DNA of 64,000 nt, from NCBI RefSeq assembly GCF_021462225.1, contig NC_061794.1, positions 20,945,284-21,009,283 of the forward strand. Reading direction: 5' to 3'. This DNA is from Girardinichthys multiradiatus (Eukaryota > Chordata > Actinopteri > Cyprinodontiformes > Goodeidae). The position numbers and the translations under genes were made by a program. Of the stretch, positions 1-13,300 are shown piece by piece (the stretch's first letter is position 1; each line of letters opens with the position of its first letter). The notes beneath the pieces are model-generated. The model was not told where the DNA came from. It ran no database searches and saw only the letters and a program-made list of their open reading frames with translations.

Positions 1-135
1 TTTTCAGATTGAAATGCACACCACACTTTTTTAAATTTTTATCTGAGACCATTTGAAAACCATCCATCCTTTTCCTTCCACTTCTCAATTATTTATTACT
101 TTGTTTGGTTCGTCTTACTGAATCTTAAAAATTGC
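1..135. mobile_element. Tc1-like transposon end, running off the left edge
   Basis: The first ~130 bases resemble the right half of the decayed Tc1-like relic at 2745-3453: both carry a 'caca-ccacactttt' segment followed by similar T-rich sequence. No transposase remains and the other end is outside the window. Seen: resemblance by eye to the second copy. Inferred: Tc1/mariner origin. It lies in an intron of the contactin-like gene. Confidence 0.45.
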
Positions 136-143
136 AGTTTCAA

Positions 144-360
144 AATAGAATAGAATAGAATAGAATAGAATAGAATAGAATAGAATAGAATAGAATTATC
201 CTTTATTGTCCCAAAGTGGGGAAATTCAGCAACGTAAAAGGCAAATGGAAGCATACAGGTACTAAAAAAGGTAGCATAAAAAAACTATAAAAATTAAAAT
301 GTACGGTAAGAGTAGACTGTACAGTAAAGGAAAAAAAGATCACAGCAAATAATTACTGCA
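144..360 (-). repeat. Minus-strand LINE 3' end with a (GAATA)n tail
   Basis: About ten GAATA units (144-196) abut a segment containing 'cctttattgtccc' and 'gtggggaaattcag'. Read on the minus strand this is a LINE-like 3' end that closes in an AATAAAG motif followed by a (TATTC)n tail. Similar terminal motifs recur near 3765, 33598 and 56385. Several fish LINE families end in short tandem repeats, so a 5'-truncated LINE insertion is the likely origin. No reading frame is left, so the family is not assigned. Confidence 0.55.
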
Positions 361-702
361 GCTCGCTCAAGTCAGCAATGATTAAGTCTAAAATTTAAAT
401 AAACTAGTTTGGTAGCTGGCAAATGAGATTAGGTTCTGAGTTAACGAGCTGACTTCCTATTTTATTTAATAATTTCCTATTTTATTAAATTAAGAACTTA
501 AAAACTGCCTGCAAGGTCTGTAATTAGCACAGACGCCTTTTAAAATCTGACTTCTTGTTTCATTATATCAGGTAGAACGTGAAAGCAATTTCTGGGTCAT
601 GCATGTCTGAGTCTGCAGTGATTGTGCAAGCCCAACACCGGAGTGAATGTGACTGGTCTGTATATATTTTAATATCACTATAGTTTTGTGTTTCACTCTC
701 AG

Positions 703-1342
703 CCTGTCCCTGAAGAACTGCAGAATGGCGAGAGCTTTGGCTACATCATTGCTTTCCGTGCCTTCGGAGAAGTCAGCTGGACTCACGTGGCCACCTCGGC
801 CCCCGGCGCATCTCGCTATGTGTACCGTAACGACAGCCTTGCGCCCTTTTCTCCATTTCACGTGAAGGTGGGCACTTACAACAGTAAAGGACAGGGCCCC
901 TTCAGCCCCGTGGTCACCATCTACTCTGCAGAGACAGGTAAGGATGGATGAAATGGGGGCAGAACTTAGCAAAGCTGTTTCTTTCTCTGAAAGGGACAAA
1001 GATCACAAAAGTGGTTTTACTGTATCTGCTGCTTTAGACTTTAGAAATCCTTTTTAAAGCAAGAGAATGGCAGAAAATGTGGGATACAATTGCAAGACAT
1101 TTATGTAAGAGTAGGTAGTGCAGTTTTCTCCAAATATCACCACTCACTTGAATGACTTTACCTAGGTAAAAACCAGTTGGCATTTAGATCTATGCTCCCT
1201 CTCAGTGTGCTGAGAGGCAGTCAGTTTGTGCTGTAGTGTGTGTCTATTTACCAGCAGCACATTAGTGCAGTGACTCATCTGAGCCCAGATCAAGATTTAT
1301 AAATGTAGCATTATATATAAATGGAAAAAAGAAAAAAAAAAG

Positions 1343-1384
<42 letters not shown>

Positions 1385-4300
1385 CAAAGCTGCAGCATCC
1401 TTACAGTGCTCAGTCTCGTGTCGTCTGTTTTTCAGAGCCAAGCGGTATGCCAGCAGGGGTTTGGGCTCGTAGTGCCACAGCCTCTGAGATTGAAGTGAAT
1501 TGGCAGGCTCTCACCATCACCCCTGAAAGGGTTCTGGGCTATGAGGTACTTTCTTTTTGTTATTTTTTCACTCATATAAATGGAAACAACTATATCAAAC
1601 ACACATTTCAAAACGCTTGTCATCACCTCAGTTTGCACCTCAAAGCCATTTCTTTCTCACTCCGTCGCCATGGAAATGGCATTCTTGCGTCTCTTCCAGG
1701 CTGCAATTATGCATGTCTTTGTATCAACATGACAGGAAAACATGTCAGACTTTTTTTGGGAGACGAAAGGAAAATTACCCATCCGCATGCTCGCTCTGAT
1801 CTTGCTGTCATTTATGCAAAATCATGATACACATGACCCCAAAGAAATGCTGGTCCTCATCTCAGAGAACTAGTATTTCACACAAGAAATTGTAGGAACT
1901 GTAACAATGTGCTGACTTTTGATTGTAATCTAAATAAAAATAGGATGGATTGATTTTGAACTCATCAGAAACTGGGGCTACCTGATTCATCTGTCTGCTT
2001 GTTCAGAATTTTACAATATTTGTCTGTAAGAAAGTTTCTTTTTCATAACCAATCTCTGTCTTTGATCATCAGCAAATACCAAACAAAGAGGATAAAAAAG
2101 GAAGTAAATGTGGGCTGGATGTTGCCTGGTATCATGCATTGTTATTCTAATGATTAGGGGTGGTACAAATGATTAATTATGGTACATATCAATTTAAAAT
2201 TTAATCAGTCAGACTTCAATTAGTGTAATTATTTAAATTTTGTACTTTAGTGTGTGATGCATGATGTATTGCAGAGTTGAATAATGGGACAATAAATTCA
2301 CAGGCTGACTGACAAATTGTTAATTTATCTAATTGTTTTCGTCATTTAGATTAATTGAAATGGTGAACAGAACCTTAATTGCCTGTTTTGAAAATATTTC
2401 TTTAATTATAGCGGAAAGTTTTGCATTTTGATGCCATCATCTTAGGCCGTGTATTAAAGACTGATTTTACAAAAAGAATATCTGAAGTAATAACTAAAAT
2501 AAATGATTTCTGGCCTAAATTAAGCAGCCATTCTTTCTCTGATGTTTAAGCATAATGAAGGTTTCTCGGAGCAAGTGGAAAAATTCAAGAGCTTGTCTTG
2601 TCAGATCATCAAAGCTGACCTCTCTTTAGAAGATACACCCAGCAGCATGATTTCAGTTAAGCTTTCTCCCAGTTGGTATGGAACCAGCTCAAATGTTGTC
2701 TTGTCCAACCAGATACACATTTTGCTGAGGTCTAAAGATTTTTACAGTGCCTTTGAAAAATAGTCATACCCCTTAAACCATTTTAGAGTTTGCAATTTTA
2801 CAGTCTCAATGTATTTTGTAATAGACCAACACAAAGTAGTGCTTGATTCTGAACTGGAATCAGCTTTTTAACAGTTCCAGATCAATCAGATTGGATGCAT
2901 AGTTTCTGTGAAGATCAATTTTGAAGTCCTGGCAAATATTTTCAATTGGATTTAGGTCAGGACTTTGACTAGGCCATTATAACACATGAATATGCTTTAA
3001 TCTAAACCACTCTATTGTACCTTGGACTGTGCAGCATGTTTATGGTCCAGTCTCAAGTGTTTTACAGCCTCTGTATTTTATATATATTTGTATATATATT
3101 GTACTTTACTTTATAGTGTAACTCTAGTACTTCTCCAAAACTTTATCATTGATTTCTAACAAACTTTTAAAGACCACTGTATTTATGCTTGGGTAGATTT
3201 ACACTCAGGCTGTGGCAGGCAATTAGTTTCATTTTGGGGCATCGGAGTACATGGGGCTAAATACAAATTCACACCACACTTTTCAAATTTCACTTGGAAA
3301 AAAGATTCTAAACCATTACTTTTGCTTCCAAAATATGCACAACGTTGCGTGGGTTCATCAAATAAAACCTTATTCAAATACTTTGAAACTCGTGGTTATA
3401 ATGTGGCAAAATGCAAGAATAGTTCAAGAGGTAATTATCTTTTTGCAAGGCAGTATATTATCTGTTTTGCATTTGCTCTGTGATTCAAAAAGGTGGTTTA
3501 CTGGGAGGATGACACCAAACCAGAGACGATGGGGAAGGTTAGAGTGCCTTGGAACCAGACATCTGTTACAGTAAACAACTTGGCAGGAAACACACAGTAT
3601 TTTTTAACAGTTAGCGCCTTCAACACAGCAGGCACTGGCCCATTCCTACCTGCAATCAATGTGACCACAAAAAAGCCACGTAAGTTGTACACAGTTTTGT
3701 TACAGTAATTGTTTTGTCAAGCTTGTGTTCGCTTTGAATCAGGGCTTATCAGTATCAGAATCAGCTTTATTGCCAAGTTCGTACATACAAACAAGGAATT
3801 TGACTCCGGTACACTTTGCTCTTTTGTTCTGTTTTTGCATTACAGAATATACAAATTTACATCTTAGTAGACTTTAAAAAACAATATAATTTGCTAATAT
3901 TGCTTTTAAAAACAGGCTGATATAGTAATGTGGTGATTCCAGTATGCTGATAATACAATTATTTGCTTCTGTACCCACACTTTGAAGTAAATCATTTTTA
4001 TATCATGCAGCGCCTGCTCAACCACCGCTGAATATAGAGTGGACCCTAATTGGTTCTCAGCTGTCCCTTTACTGGGAGCCTGTGGTAGCAATGGAATCAG
4101 AGTCAGAAGTTACAGGATATCAGGTGAGTTTCTACGAGCTTGATGACACCACATTTATTAATGCCATACTATAGGCTGCGAGAACAGGATGCATATTTAC
4201 ATTTTGTCTCTTTTCCTTTTTCCTCCCTCCCTCACTCAGCTTTCATTCTGGAGACAGAGACACAAAGAGGTAAACACCTTCACAACGGCTAATTCGACAG

Positions 4301-7300
4301 CAGACCTGACCCTCCCTGAGAACAACGACGACTACATCATTCACATTCAGACGCTGAGTGAGGGAGGACTGGGTCCAGCCTCAGATCCCATACGGATCCA
4401 CAGACTGAGTAGGTTTTTTGTTCATATTTTATCGAGTTAAAAAGGTGAAAGAGGTGCAATCCTAGTTTGCCTGCTTTTTTATTTAGAGAAGTAAGAATAA
4501 CATTAATTCCATGGTATCTCAGTTTCTCAGAGCCTATGTGTTATATTTTTCACTGCCTTTTATGAATGAAATCACTCAACACTTTTCAATTCTGACAGGG
4601 AAATTTTGTCCTCCGTTAACTCACCAGTACTAATGTCCCTTGCCACCCTCATTTGGCTCTACTGGGCTCATGTTTTTGCTGAAATATGCCACGCCATCCA
4701 TCTATGTTGCCAGCGCTCTTTTTATTAGGAGCTATTACCGTCTCATACAGCTCCAGGAGGGCTCCTTTTCCCCTGTAATGCTACTTTACATTGAGTTCTG
4801 GGTTGAATCCTTTCAAAACAGCAGTTTATGGGGAGTCTGAGTTTCATGCTGGCTTTTCTTTTAAATAAAAACTTATCTTTTCTTCTTCTTTTGGACACAA
4901 AGTGAAAGCTGTGTGCAAAACACATTAGCAGGAAAAACATACATGCTGTTTACAGAAAGTGGATTCTCTGACAGTAGTTCAGATTGCATCCAAGGCAACA
5001 TTTATACATTTCTTTCTCTTCGGGAAGATTTTTATGTGGACTAAGAGATTATAAAGGAGAAGCCAGCAGCACATGGCTGTTAATTTAGTCACAAATGTCA
5101 TGAAAGTGTTGCGATTGGAAATAAACTTAATCAGGTTCATGGTCCATTTACACACAGTTATAAGGCAGGTTGAATTTTCTTTCCAGTAGATAGTTGTCAG
5201 TAGGGTCTTCTATAGTGTTTATGTACAATGATAACAATAAGTTAAGCACAAATTAATAACTTTTGCTATGTTTAATTTTACTGTTCATACTGTGTTTATT
5301 TTTCAAAATATTATTGATTGCAATCATTATTGTGTGCTGTTTAGCAGGACAGTCGAATGACCTAATGTAATTAGTTTAAAAAAGAAGCTTACTTGATCAT
5401 TTTAAGTTTTAATTTTTGAGCAGCATCTGCTTTTCTGAGACTAGACCGATTGAAGGTATAGATTTATAGCCAAAAAGGTTGTGCTGATTTTTGTACTTAG
5501 TAGAAATAGGGAGTGTTTCTCTTGCCTATACACTAGGAGCGCTGCAGTGTGTCTTATCAACTGACACCTTTTCCACTCACTGAGGTTCACCTGGACAGAA
5601 CAGATCACTGGACTTTAGTCATGGGTAGTTTTATTATAAGCATTGAGTCTTATATTAATAGAATAGGTTTAAAAACGTTCGCTGGGCAGCGCAGCTAGTA
5701 GCGTGTGCCGCTCTTAAGGCTAATGCTTAGCCAGACCAGGGCTTCATTTGGAGTGAATTCCAGCTATATAAAACAACTCAACAAGTCAAAAATCGCCTAC
5801 CAGTGCAAACCATTCCTAAATCAGCGGGTTATAAACTTAAACATGTTTACTTAAGACTGTTTTAGTTTGTTGATATTTCTTCAGCTGTATGTTCTTGTCA
5901 CTACTGAAAATCTACTGAACAAAGCGGTCAATTTTTACTCTGTTTTGTTACAGCTTTGATCTGATCCTGATTTTAACCAATATCAATTTCTTCTCAAGAA
6001 CTGTATTTAACTAGTTCTAATCTTCCGGTCATGACTGTTCACATAGCGCCACCTGCCTTAGAGCAATATCGCTGTTTTACACATTTTAAACAAAGACAGA
6101 ACTATTTGAAGTTACCTTTTTTTAGATTTTGTAGCACTAGTGATCTTTGTTCACAGTGTTTCATACAGGAAATGTAGAGAGAGATGGGGGAGGACATGCA
6201 GCAAAGGTCCTATGGTAGGGAATCAAACCCCAGGCGGCTGAGTTGAGGGGATGGGTTGTCTGCTCTTCACTGGTCTATCTTTAGCATCTTAGTAGTAATT
6301 AGCATGCTTAGAGCAATTAGCATCACTAACTGTATGCTTCGGCCTCTGTGTATGCTCTCCAGAAAATGTATATCCTTACTTTAGCTGTGAGATGTCCATT
6401 TTTGAATCCAGCTGGTTCTGTAACAGACAAGAGCTGAATTGAACAGAGCATCTTTGCTGTGCTCCATTCAGCCTTCCTCGTATCTGATAAGGTTGGCTCC
6501 ACGTCAGTGTGCTCTTTCACCTGTTCGACCCAAGGTGGGTATGAATTGATGTCCGTTTTGTACATGAAAAAAGCAGTAAGAAAGGATTTGAACTGCAAAA
6601 AGTATAAAACTGACAATAGATAAGCGGCACCTGGCAAAGTCTTGCTCTCTGTTGTAGCAGCCTGAAAGAAAACCCGACAGGCCTCTGTAGAAAATAGTTT
6701 CCTTTTTAAATAGCTTTTTGCAGCTTTTATGCTCTCTCTGGCTTTGAGTTTTTTACCGACGTCAAGGTTTCTCAAAATAGCTGTTTTTGTAAGGCTTTCA
6801 AACAAAGGCTGGACCCAAAAATGACACCAAACAAGGAGAGGATTTAAAACTTTATAGGCTGTCTGCAAAGTACTTCAGCTAACTTCCTGTCAGCTCCTCT
6901 GGAGGAGATACAGATAACCAGACATTGCCAGGCACTGCTACTAGAGTGACGCCACAGTGTTTTTTTGTTGTACTATTCACCAAAAGGCAGGTTAATACTT
7001 TAATCATTTAACAATTACAACAATAAATCAATATGAGTAAACGGAGGATTTATGAAGACGAATTCAGTGTGACAGATAAAAAAAGGTACAGGAGAATTTA
7101 CTTGATGCAACGCCACACCTTGATTCAACGTTACCTCATCTCCTCACCACATTTTATATGAGACTGGTCTCTGGTCCTGCCATATTTTCTAAAGGAACAG
7201 TGGTTTAGTTGGTGCTTGGGCTCGCTCTAGATCTAAGTCTACCAAAAATACTTTTACAGACGTGAGCTAGTCATTTATTTTGAAAACCCAGATTAATTGA

Positions 7301-10300
7301 AAATATTGTCTTAGTTCATGCACATTAATTCACGAAAAAAGTCCTCATAGTAACAGTCAATTGTATCGTTTTAGGCAGGCTGGGTGTGTGTTGAATATAG
7401 ACTTATTGCATTGAAGCTTATGAAGCTGTTGTAGATTTTCAAATAAAAGCTCATGGCCAGCAGCACTTGCTAATAGTTAAATAGAAAAATTTGCACCTTG
7501 CCGGTAATAACAACCCTGGGTTAGTCACTGACACATCTACAGTCATATTCAACAAATTAGAATATGCGTTCCAATGAGGCTCGTTTGACAGATTAACAGA
7601 ATCATTTGAAAATAACAACCTTTAAGCAGGTATTAAACATACTTTTCATCAAGCCCACATTTCTGTACTAAAAAGGTTGTTTTTATTGGTCTGATATAAT
7701 ATTCTAATCTGAAATGTCATGTTTTCATTAGTTGCAAGTGGAAAATCATCAGAATAAACAGAAATAAAGGCTTGAAAACATCTGTCTGTGTTTAATTAAT
7801 CTATATAATGTGTTCACTTAGTGAATTTAGTTATTGGCATAAATTAACTTTTCAAAAATATTCAAATTTTCTGAATATGACTGTAGTTAACCAAGCGTAA
7901 ACTGGTTGTCTGCTTCATGGACAGCACCAATTAGTTGTCCATATTAATGTGTGAAATGTTTGGTAGCCTAAGCACTCCATTTGCCGTTTTATTAAATAAT
8001 TTCAAATGTTCTTTGAAAACTGCACTGTCTTCCTTTGACAACTGCTTTTAATGTTTACCTTTTTATGATATTATGGTTACTGTTGTTGTTTGTCCTTTCA
8101 AGATGGCAAGATTGTATTTTTGTGACATAATTCCAAACACCCTATTATCACTAATGAAAAATTATTATTATTAGCAGGAACCATATCTCCTCAATCTCTA
8201 CGTGAATGGCAAGGTTAGACAGTGTTTTAGAAAGATTAACAAATATTCCCTAATACATATAAAGGTTACCCATGTTAGTCTGACTCCTTGAGCCTCCTTA
8301 TTAATCCTGTGCAATGGTGGGGCAACCACAAAAGGAACAAGAAGCGAGGGGAGAAAAAACAACAAACACTAGGAGGCAGTAGAAGGAAATAAACAAAACA
8401 ACCATGACAACAAAACCAAACTAAAGTCAAAACACAAACCACAACAAAGTCCAAAAAGTTGCACCACGACACATCTAATAAAATATCCAATAATAAAAAA
8501 CAACAGTCAGGCTAGGGTCAGGCACAAGAGCCAAAAAATCTGTAACTCAAAGCGCCAATGGTGCATAGCAGAGGCAGAGTCCAAACAATAGATAAACGGG
8601 TCAGTATCAAGGCACAGGAACAGGGCCAGAAGGCTGAAAAGCTGAGACTGGAACTGGGTTCAAACAATCTGGCAGGGGACAGGTAGGACAGAGTATTATT
8701 TCAGCAAAGAGCCACAGTTACAAGTTATAACTACTCAGAGCTCCTAGAGCTGCAAATGATGCATTCAAGTGCAGTTTGGTGAGCACAGACTGCAGCTCTC
8801 AGAAGCTTTGACTTTTCTTCCAGAACTCCCACACTGAAGAGTGTGACTAAAGGAGTTAAACATGATCTGGTAGCGGTTAGCTATGGTGCATTCTCTTATT
8901 GGAGAATATTTAGTTTTAAAGGTTCCAACCAGCCGATTGCAGGCCGATCAAGCTGAAAATTGACCAGTCACTAGCAGGTTTCCCTGTGCTCTCTAGATGC
9001 TACTTTAAATTACATGTGGACTACTGGTTTTATCAGCAAATAATGAGCTAAGGCTCATTATGTTTCAGCTCATTATGACATTATTACAATAGCAAAGATG
9101 ACTTGCGTGTTTCTGGGGAGATAAAAAAAACATCTTTATGATCCAGAATTATACTGAGTAACAATAAATGTTTGTTGGAGAGAAAACACAGAGCAGAGCG
9201 GTAAACATAAAACACAGTGTAGCTGGTGGTACACATGTGATGACTGTATTCTGCTGCCATGACATCCTGAATGTTATTGCACTCAACATGCAGAATTCAA
9301 AGCTTTGCCAAATTCTGGTATTTTGATTAACTTTGGCTCCAGTCCCACACATAAATTAATAAGAACATCTTAACACAAAAAGGTCTCAATCCAAATGTTT
9401 TCTTAACTTTTAATAGATTTGGAGTTTTACTTGTGGAAAGTCCAGAGATGTACCAAGAAATCATCGATGCCAGAATCAGACCACTCTCAGCTTGACCAGC
9501 CCTGACTGGTGATCAGCCAGTCTGAAACTCAAAAAAAAAACCTGATAATTGAATTGACCAGAAGTAAGGGCAATCAAGTCACCCTGACAACAACACTCTT
9601 GAGAGGCAATGCAGTTACTGAGTGAAAGTGACTGAAAGTTAGCTATTTTCAGTAGCAGTAAGGTGATTAACAAATTAAGCCAGAGGAAGGGCACATTTCT
9701 AAAAAAAAATGTTGAGACATGTCTGTGGGTCATTTGGGCTACAAGAGAGCGAGAGAAAGCAAGATTTTTAGCAGATAACAGGAAGGCTGGATGTCGAAGG
9801 GTCTGCTTTATCTTTTTGCGTTTCATCATCGGTCATTTCTTAAGCATGCTTGATTTGGGAATGTTGGTAGCCATTTGGAAATCCCAAAGTTAAAGGACCT
9901 TATATTTTAGTAGCTAGTGCTACTAAAACAGAAGCTGCTGTTTTGGTAGCTCTAGCTGTCCTGACGATGCTAATCACTAATACAGGTCCTTCTCAAAATA
10001 TTAGCATATTGTGATAAAGTTCATTATTTTCCATAATGTCATGATGAAAATTTTACATTCATATATTTTAGATCCATTGCACACTAACTGAAATATTTCA
10101 GGTCTTTTATTGTCTTAATACGGATAATTTTGGCATACAGCTCATGAAAACCCAAAATTCCTATCTCAAAAAATGTGCATATCATTAAAAGGGTCTCTAA
10201 ACGAGCTATGAACCCAATCATCTGAATCAACGAGTTAACTCTAAACACCTGCAAAAGATTCCTGAGGCCTTTAAAACTCCCAGCCTGGTTCATCACTCAA

Positions 10301-13300
10301 AACCCCAATCATGGGTAAGACTGCCGACCTGACTGCTGTCCAGAAGGCCACTATTGACACCCTCAAGCAAGAGGGTAAGACACAGAAAGACATTTCTGAA
10401 CGAATAGGCTGTTCCCAGAGTGCTGTATCAAGGCACCTCAGTGGGAAGTCTGTGGGAAGGAAAAAGTGTGGCAGAAAACGCTGCACAACGAGAAGAGGTG
10501 ACCGGACCCTGAGGAAGATTGTGGAGAAGGGCCGATTCCAGACCTTGGGGGACCTGCGGAAGCAGTGGACTGAGTCTGGAGTAGAAACATCCAGAGCCAC
10601 CGTGCACAGGCGTGTGCAGGAAATGGGCTACAGGTGCCGCATTCCCCAGGTCAAGCCACTTTTGAACCAGAAACAGCAGCAGAAGCGCCTGACCTGGGCT
10701 ACAGAGAAGCAGCACTGGACTGTTGCTCAGTGGTCCAAAGTACTTTTTTCGGATGAAAGCAAATTCTGCATGTCATTCGGAAATCAAGGTGCCAGAGTCT
10801 GGAGGAAGACTGGGGAGAAGGAAATGCCAAAATGCCAGAAGTTCAGTGTCAAGTACCCACAGTCAGTGATGGTCTGGGGTGCCGTGTCAGCTGCTGGTGT
10901 TGGTCCACTGTGTTTTATCAAGGGCAGGGTCAATGCAGCTAGCTATCAGGAGATTTTGGAGCACTTCATGCTTCCATCTGCTGAAAAGCTTTATGGAGAT
11001 GAAGATTTCATTTTTCAGCACGACCTGGCACCTGCTCACAGTGCCAAAACCACTGGTAAATGGTTTACTGACCATGGTATCACTGTGCTCAACTGGCCTG
11101 CCAACTCTCCTGACCTGAACCCCATAGAGAATCTGTGGGATATTGTGAAGAGAACGTTGAGAGACTCAAGACCCAACACTCTGGATGAGCTAAAGGCCGC
11201 TATCGAAGCATCCTGGGCCTCCATAAGACCTCAGCAGTGCCACAGGCTGATTGCCTCCATGCCACGCCGCATTGAAGCAGTCATTTCTGCCAAAGGATTC
11301 CCGACCAAGTATTGAGTGCATAACTGTACATGATTATTTGAAGGTTGACGTTTTTTGTATTAAAAACACTTTTCTTTTATTGGTCGGATGAAATATGCTA
11401 ATTTTGTGAGATAGGAATTTTGGGTTTTCATGAGCTGTATGCCACAATCATCCGTATTAAGACAATAAAAGACCTGAAATATTTCAGTTAGTGTGCAATG
11501 AATCTAAAATATATGTATGTTAAATTTTCATCATGACATTATGGAAAATAATGAACTTTATCACAATATGCTAATATTTTAAGAAGGACCTGTATAAGAC
11601 GCCAGATACAGTTTATGATGCTAACTCCTTTATCATTTTGTCTTTGTTTTTGAAGAGTACAATCCTGTACCACAGGTGCGCGCACAGCTTGTTAACTGTG
11701 TTGCTGTACGTAACTTGCTACGGTTGCAGCTTAGAAATTGGCCAATTATTATTAACAATAAAAAAGACAAATATGTCTGTCAAATTAATTTATTAGTTAG
11801 TTTGCCTCCCTTGAACTAAAAAATTTTTTCAGAGACTCAACGTGTTGTTTTTTGGTTTTTTTTGAGAAAGTTCGGAGTTTATCATAAACAGCCACAATAT
11901 TTAAGCCTAAACATAATATTAGCAACATAAATATAGTTTGTTGTAGGAGTTGGCAATATGTATACGATAGCTTTGCTAATTTTAAAACATGACATCACAT
12001 CACTGTCCATTTAATTTAAATTTAACATTTACGTATGTACAGAAAAAAAAAAATTTTTCCAATGATTGTACTGAATTTGTTTAGTTTGTTTTGCCAATAT
12101 TTTAACAGTTGATTGTTTCAACTGTTTCAATTGTGCTTTGGTGACACAAAATAATTTTTTACTGCATAAACCCTCCCGTGGCATATGTTCACATTCAAAG
12201 AACATAATCTGATAAATAATAAACTGATCCATCTCTATTTGCTTTGCAATTGAATCTGCCTTATAATGTATTTATGTCTTTCCTATGAATTATATAAAGC
12301 ACGGTGGGTCCTTTGCATGCTTCCCTGGCAGATGATCAGTTATGTGCGAACTTCGCCATGATCAAGTTTATGCGTGCTTCAGCAGCAGGGGATCTCACTG
12401 ACAGCACTGTTGCGCTGGAACGATCCAGACAGAATTCAAAAAGGTGTTCTTAGGAGATGTGTCATGGCTTCTGTTTGTGATTAGCTCCAAATCGGACCTT
12501 AGTGTGTGGTCCGTGTGGTTTTGTACACGCAAACCTTTTGAAGATCAGACCCTATGTTTTCCCTAATACCAATTAATAATAAACAATATAATAATTTTCC
12601 ATTCATACTGGTAATGACTGCTACAAGATATTGTCTTCCTCTTTCTGAAAGCTGACTTTGAGAACACATTTCTATTTCAGAGCTATTGACATCTACTACA
12701 CAGAATCTCAATGGAAAAGAAAGCCAAAATTCTTCCTTTATTATGATAAATGCAACTTTACGTCATGTTTAGTGGTGGTTGTTGAAATGGACCACATGGG
12801 TAGTCTCCCAGGGCAGCATTAGATTAGCATTAGGTTAGTCAGTTGTGCTTTGAACAAGTTTTCAAGTACGCTTATGCATGTTAACTCCTTGGAGAGTTAA
12901 TGCCTTCTCTTTTTTACTGATAATAGAGACTATTTTATGGGCTTTTTGTTGCACTGCACTGTGTTTTATCCAGCCCCAGAAGTTAGGTGTTTTCCTGTAT
13001 ATTGATTGTTTCTCTGAGCAGCAGAATGAGAAGCCTCATGCAAGGACTGCCACTGGTCATATTTTTTGTGTTCCCATTTCTGTTTAAATGTTTTCAGTTT
13101 ACAGTTTTTTGAGTCAAACTCAGGATTAAAGACAGTGTATTGGATGGATATAAGCTGAAGGACTATTCGTTTTCACCATGTTTTTTTGTGTGTGTGTGTT
13201 GTAGGTATGAGCGCCCGTGGCTCCAAAGCCCTGAGTGTCGACACGTCCCCGCTCTCCTTGTTCTTCACCATTGCAATATCTACATTCAGGTCAATGTTGT

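Larger units (their letters stand above)
4409..13204 (+). other. 8.8 kb terminal intron of the contactin-like gene
   Basis: The intron runs from donor GTAGGT to an acceptor preceded by a TG repeat (about 13188-13200). It contains the TIR element at 7540-7883, the hairpin at 9912-9957 and Tc1 copy A at 9983-11592. The remaining AT-rich DNA shows no exon I can support. The stretch 8460-8690 has the look of an interspersed repeat (low-complexity purine-rich text with repeated 'caggaacag'-like words), but nothing in the window lets me classify it. Base 4408 (A) joins GT at 13205 to give an in-frame Ser codon, which supports the intron. Confidence 0.8.

Noticed and set aside
568..999. 143-codon minus-strand frame over the first contactin exon
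   Set aside because: Antisense shadow of the FNIII exon at 703-937.
6326..6868. 180-codon minus-strand open frame in the contactin intron
   Set aside because: It is the longest unexplained frame, but it shows no recognisable domain, signal or splice context, and an AT-rich intron of 8.8 kb can contain one by chance. Cross-species conservation or transcript evidence would change this.
10271..10715. Minus-strand frames opposite the Tc1 transposase
   Set aside because: They recur in all four Tc1 copies as antisense shadows of the transposase and have no family resemblance.
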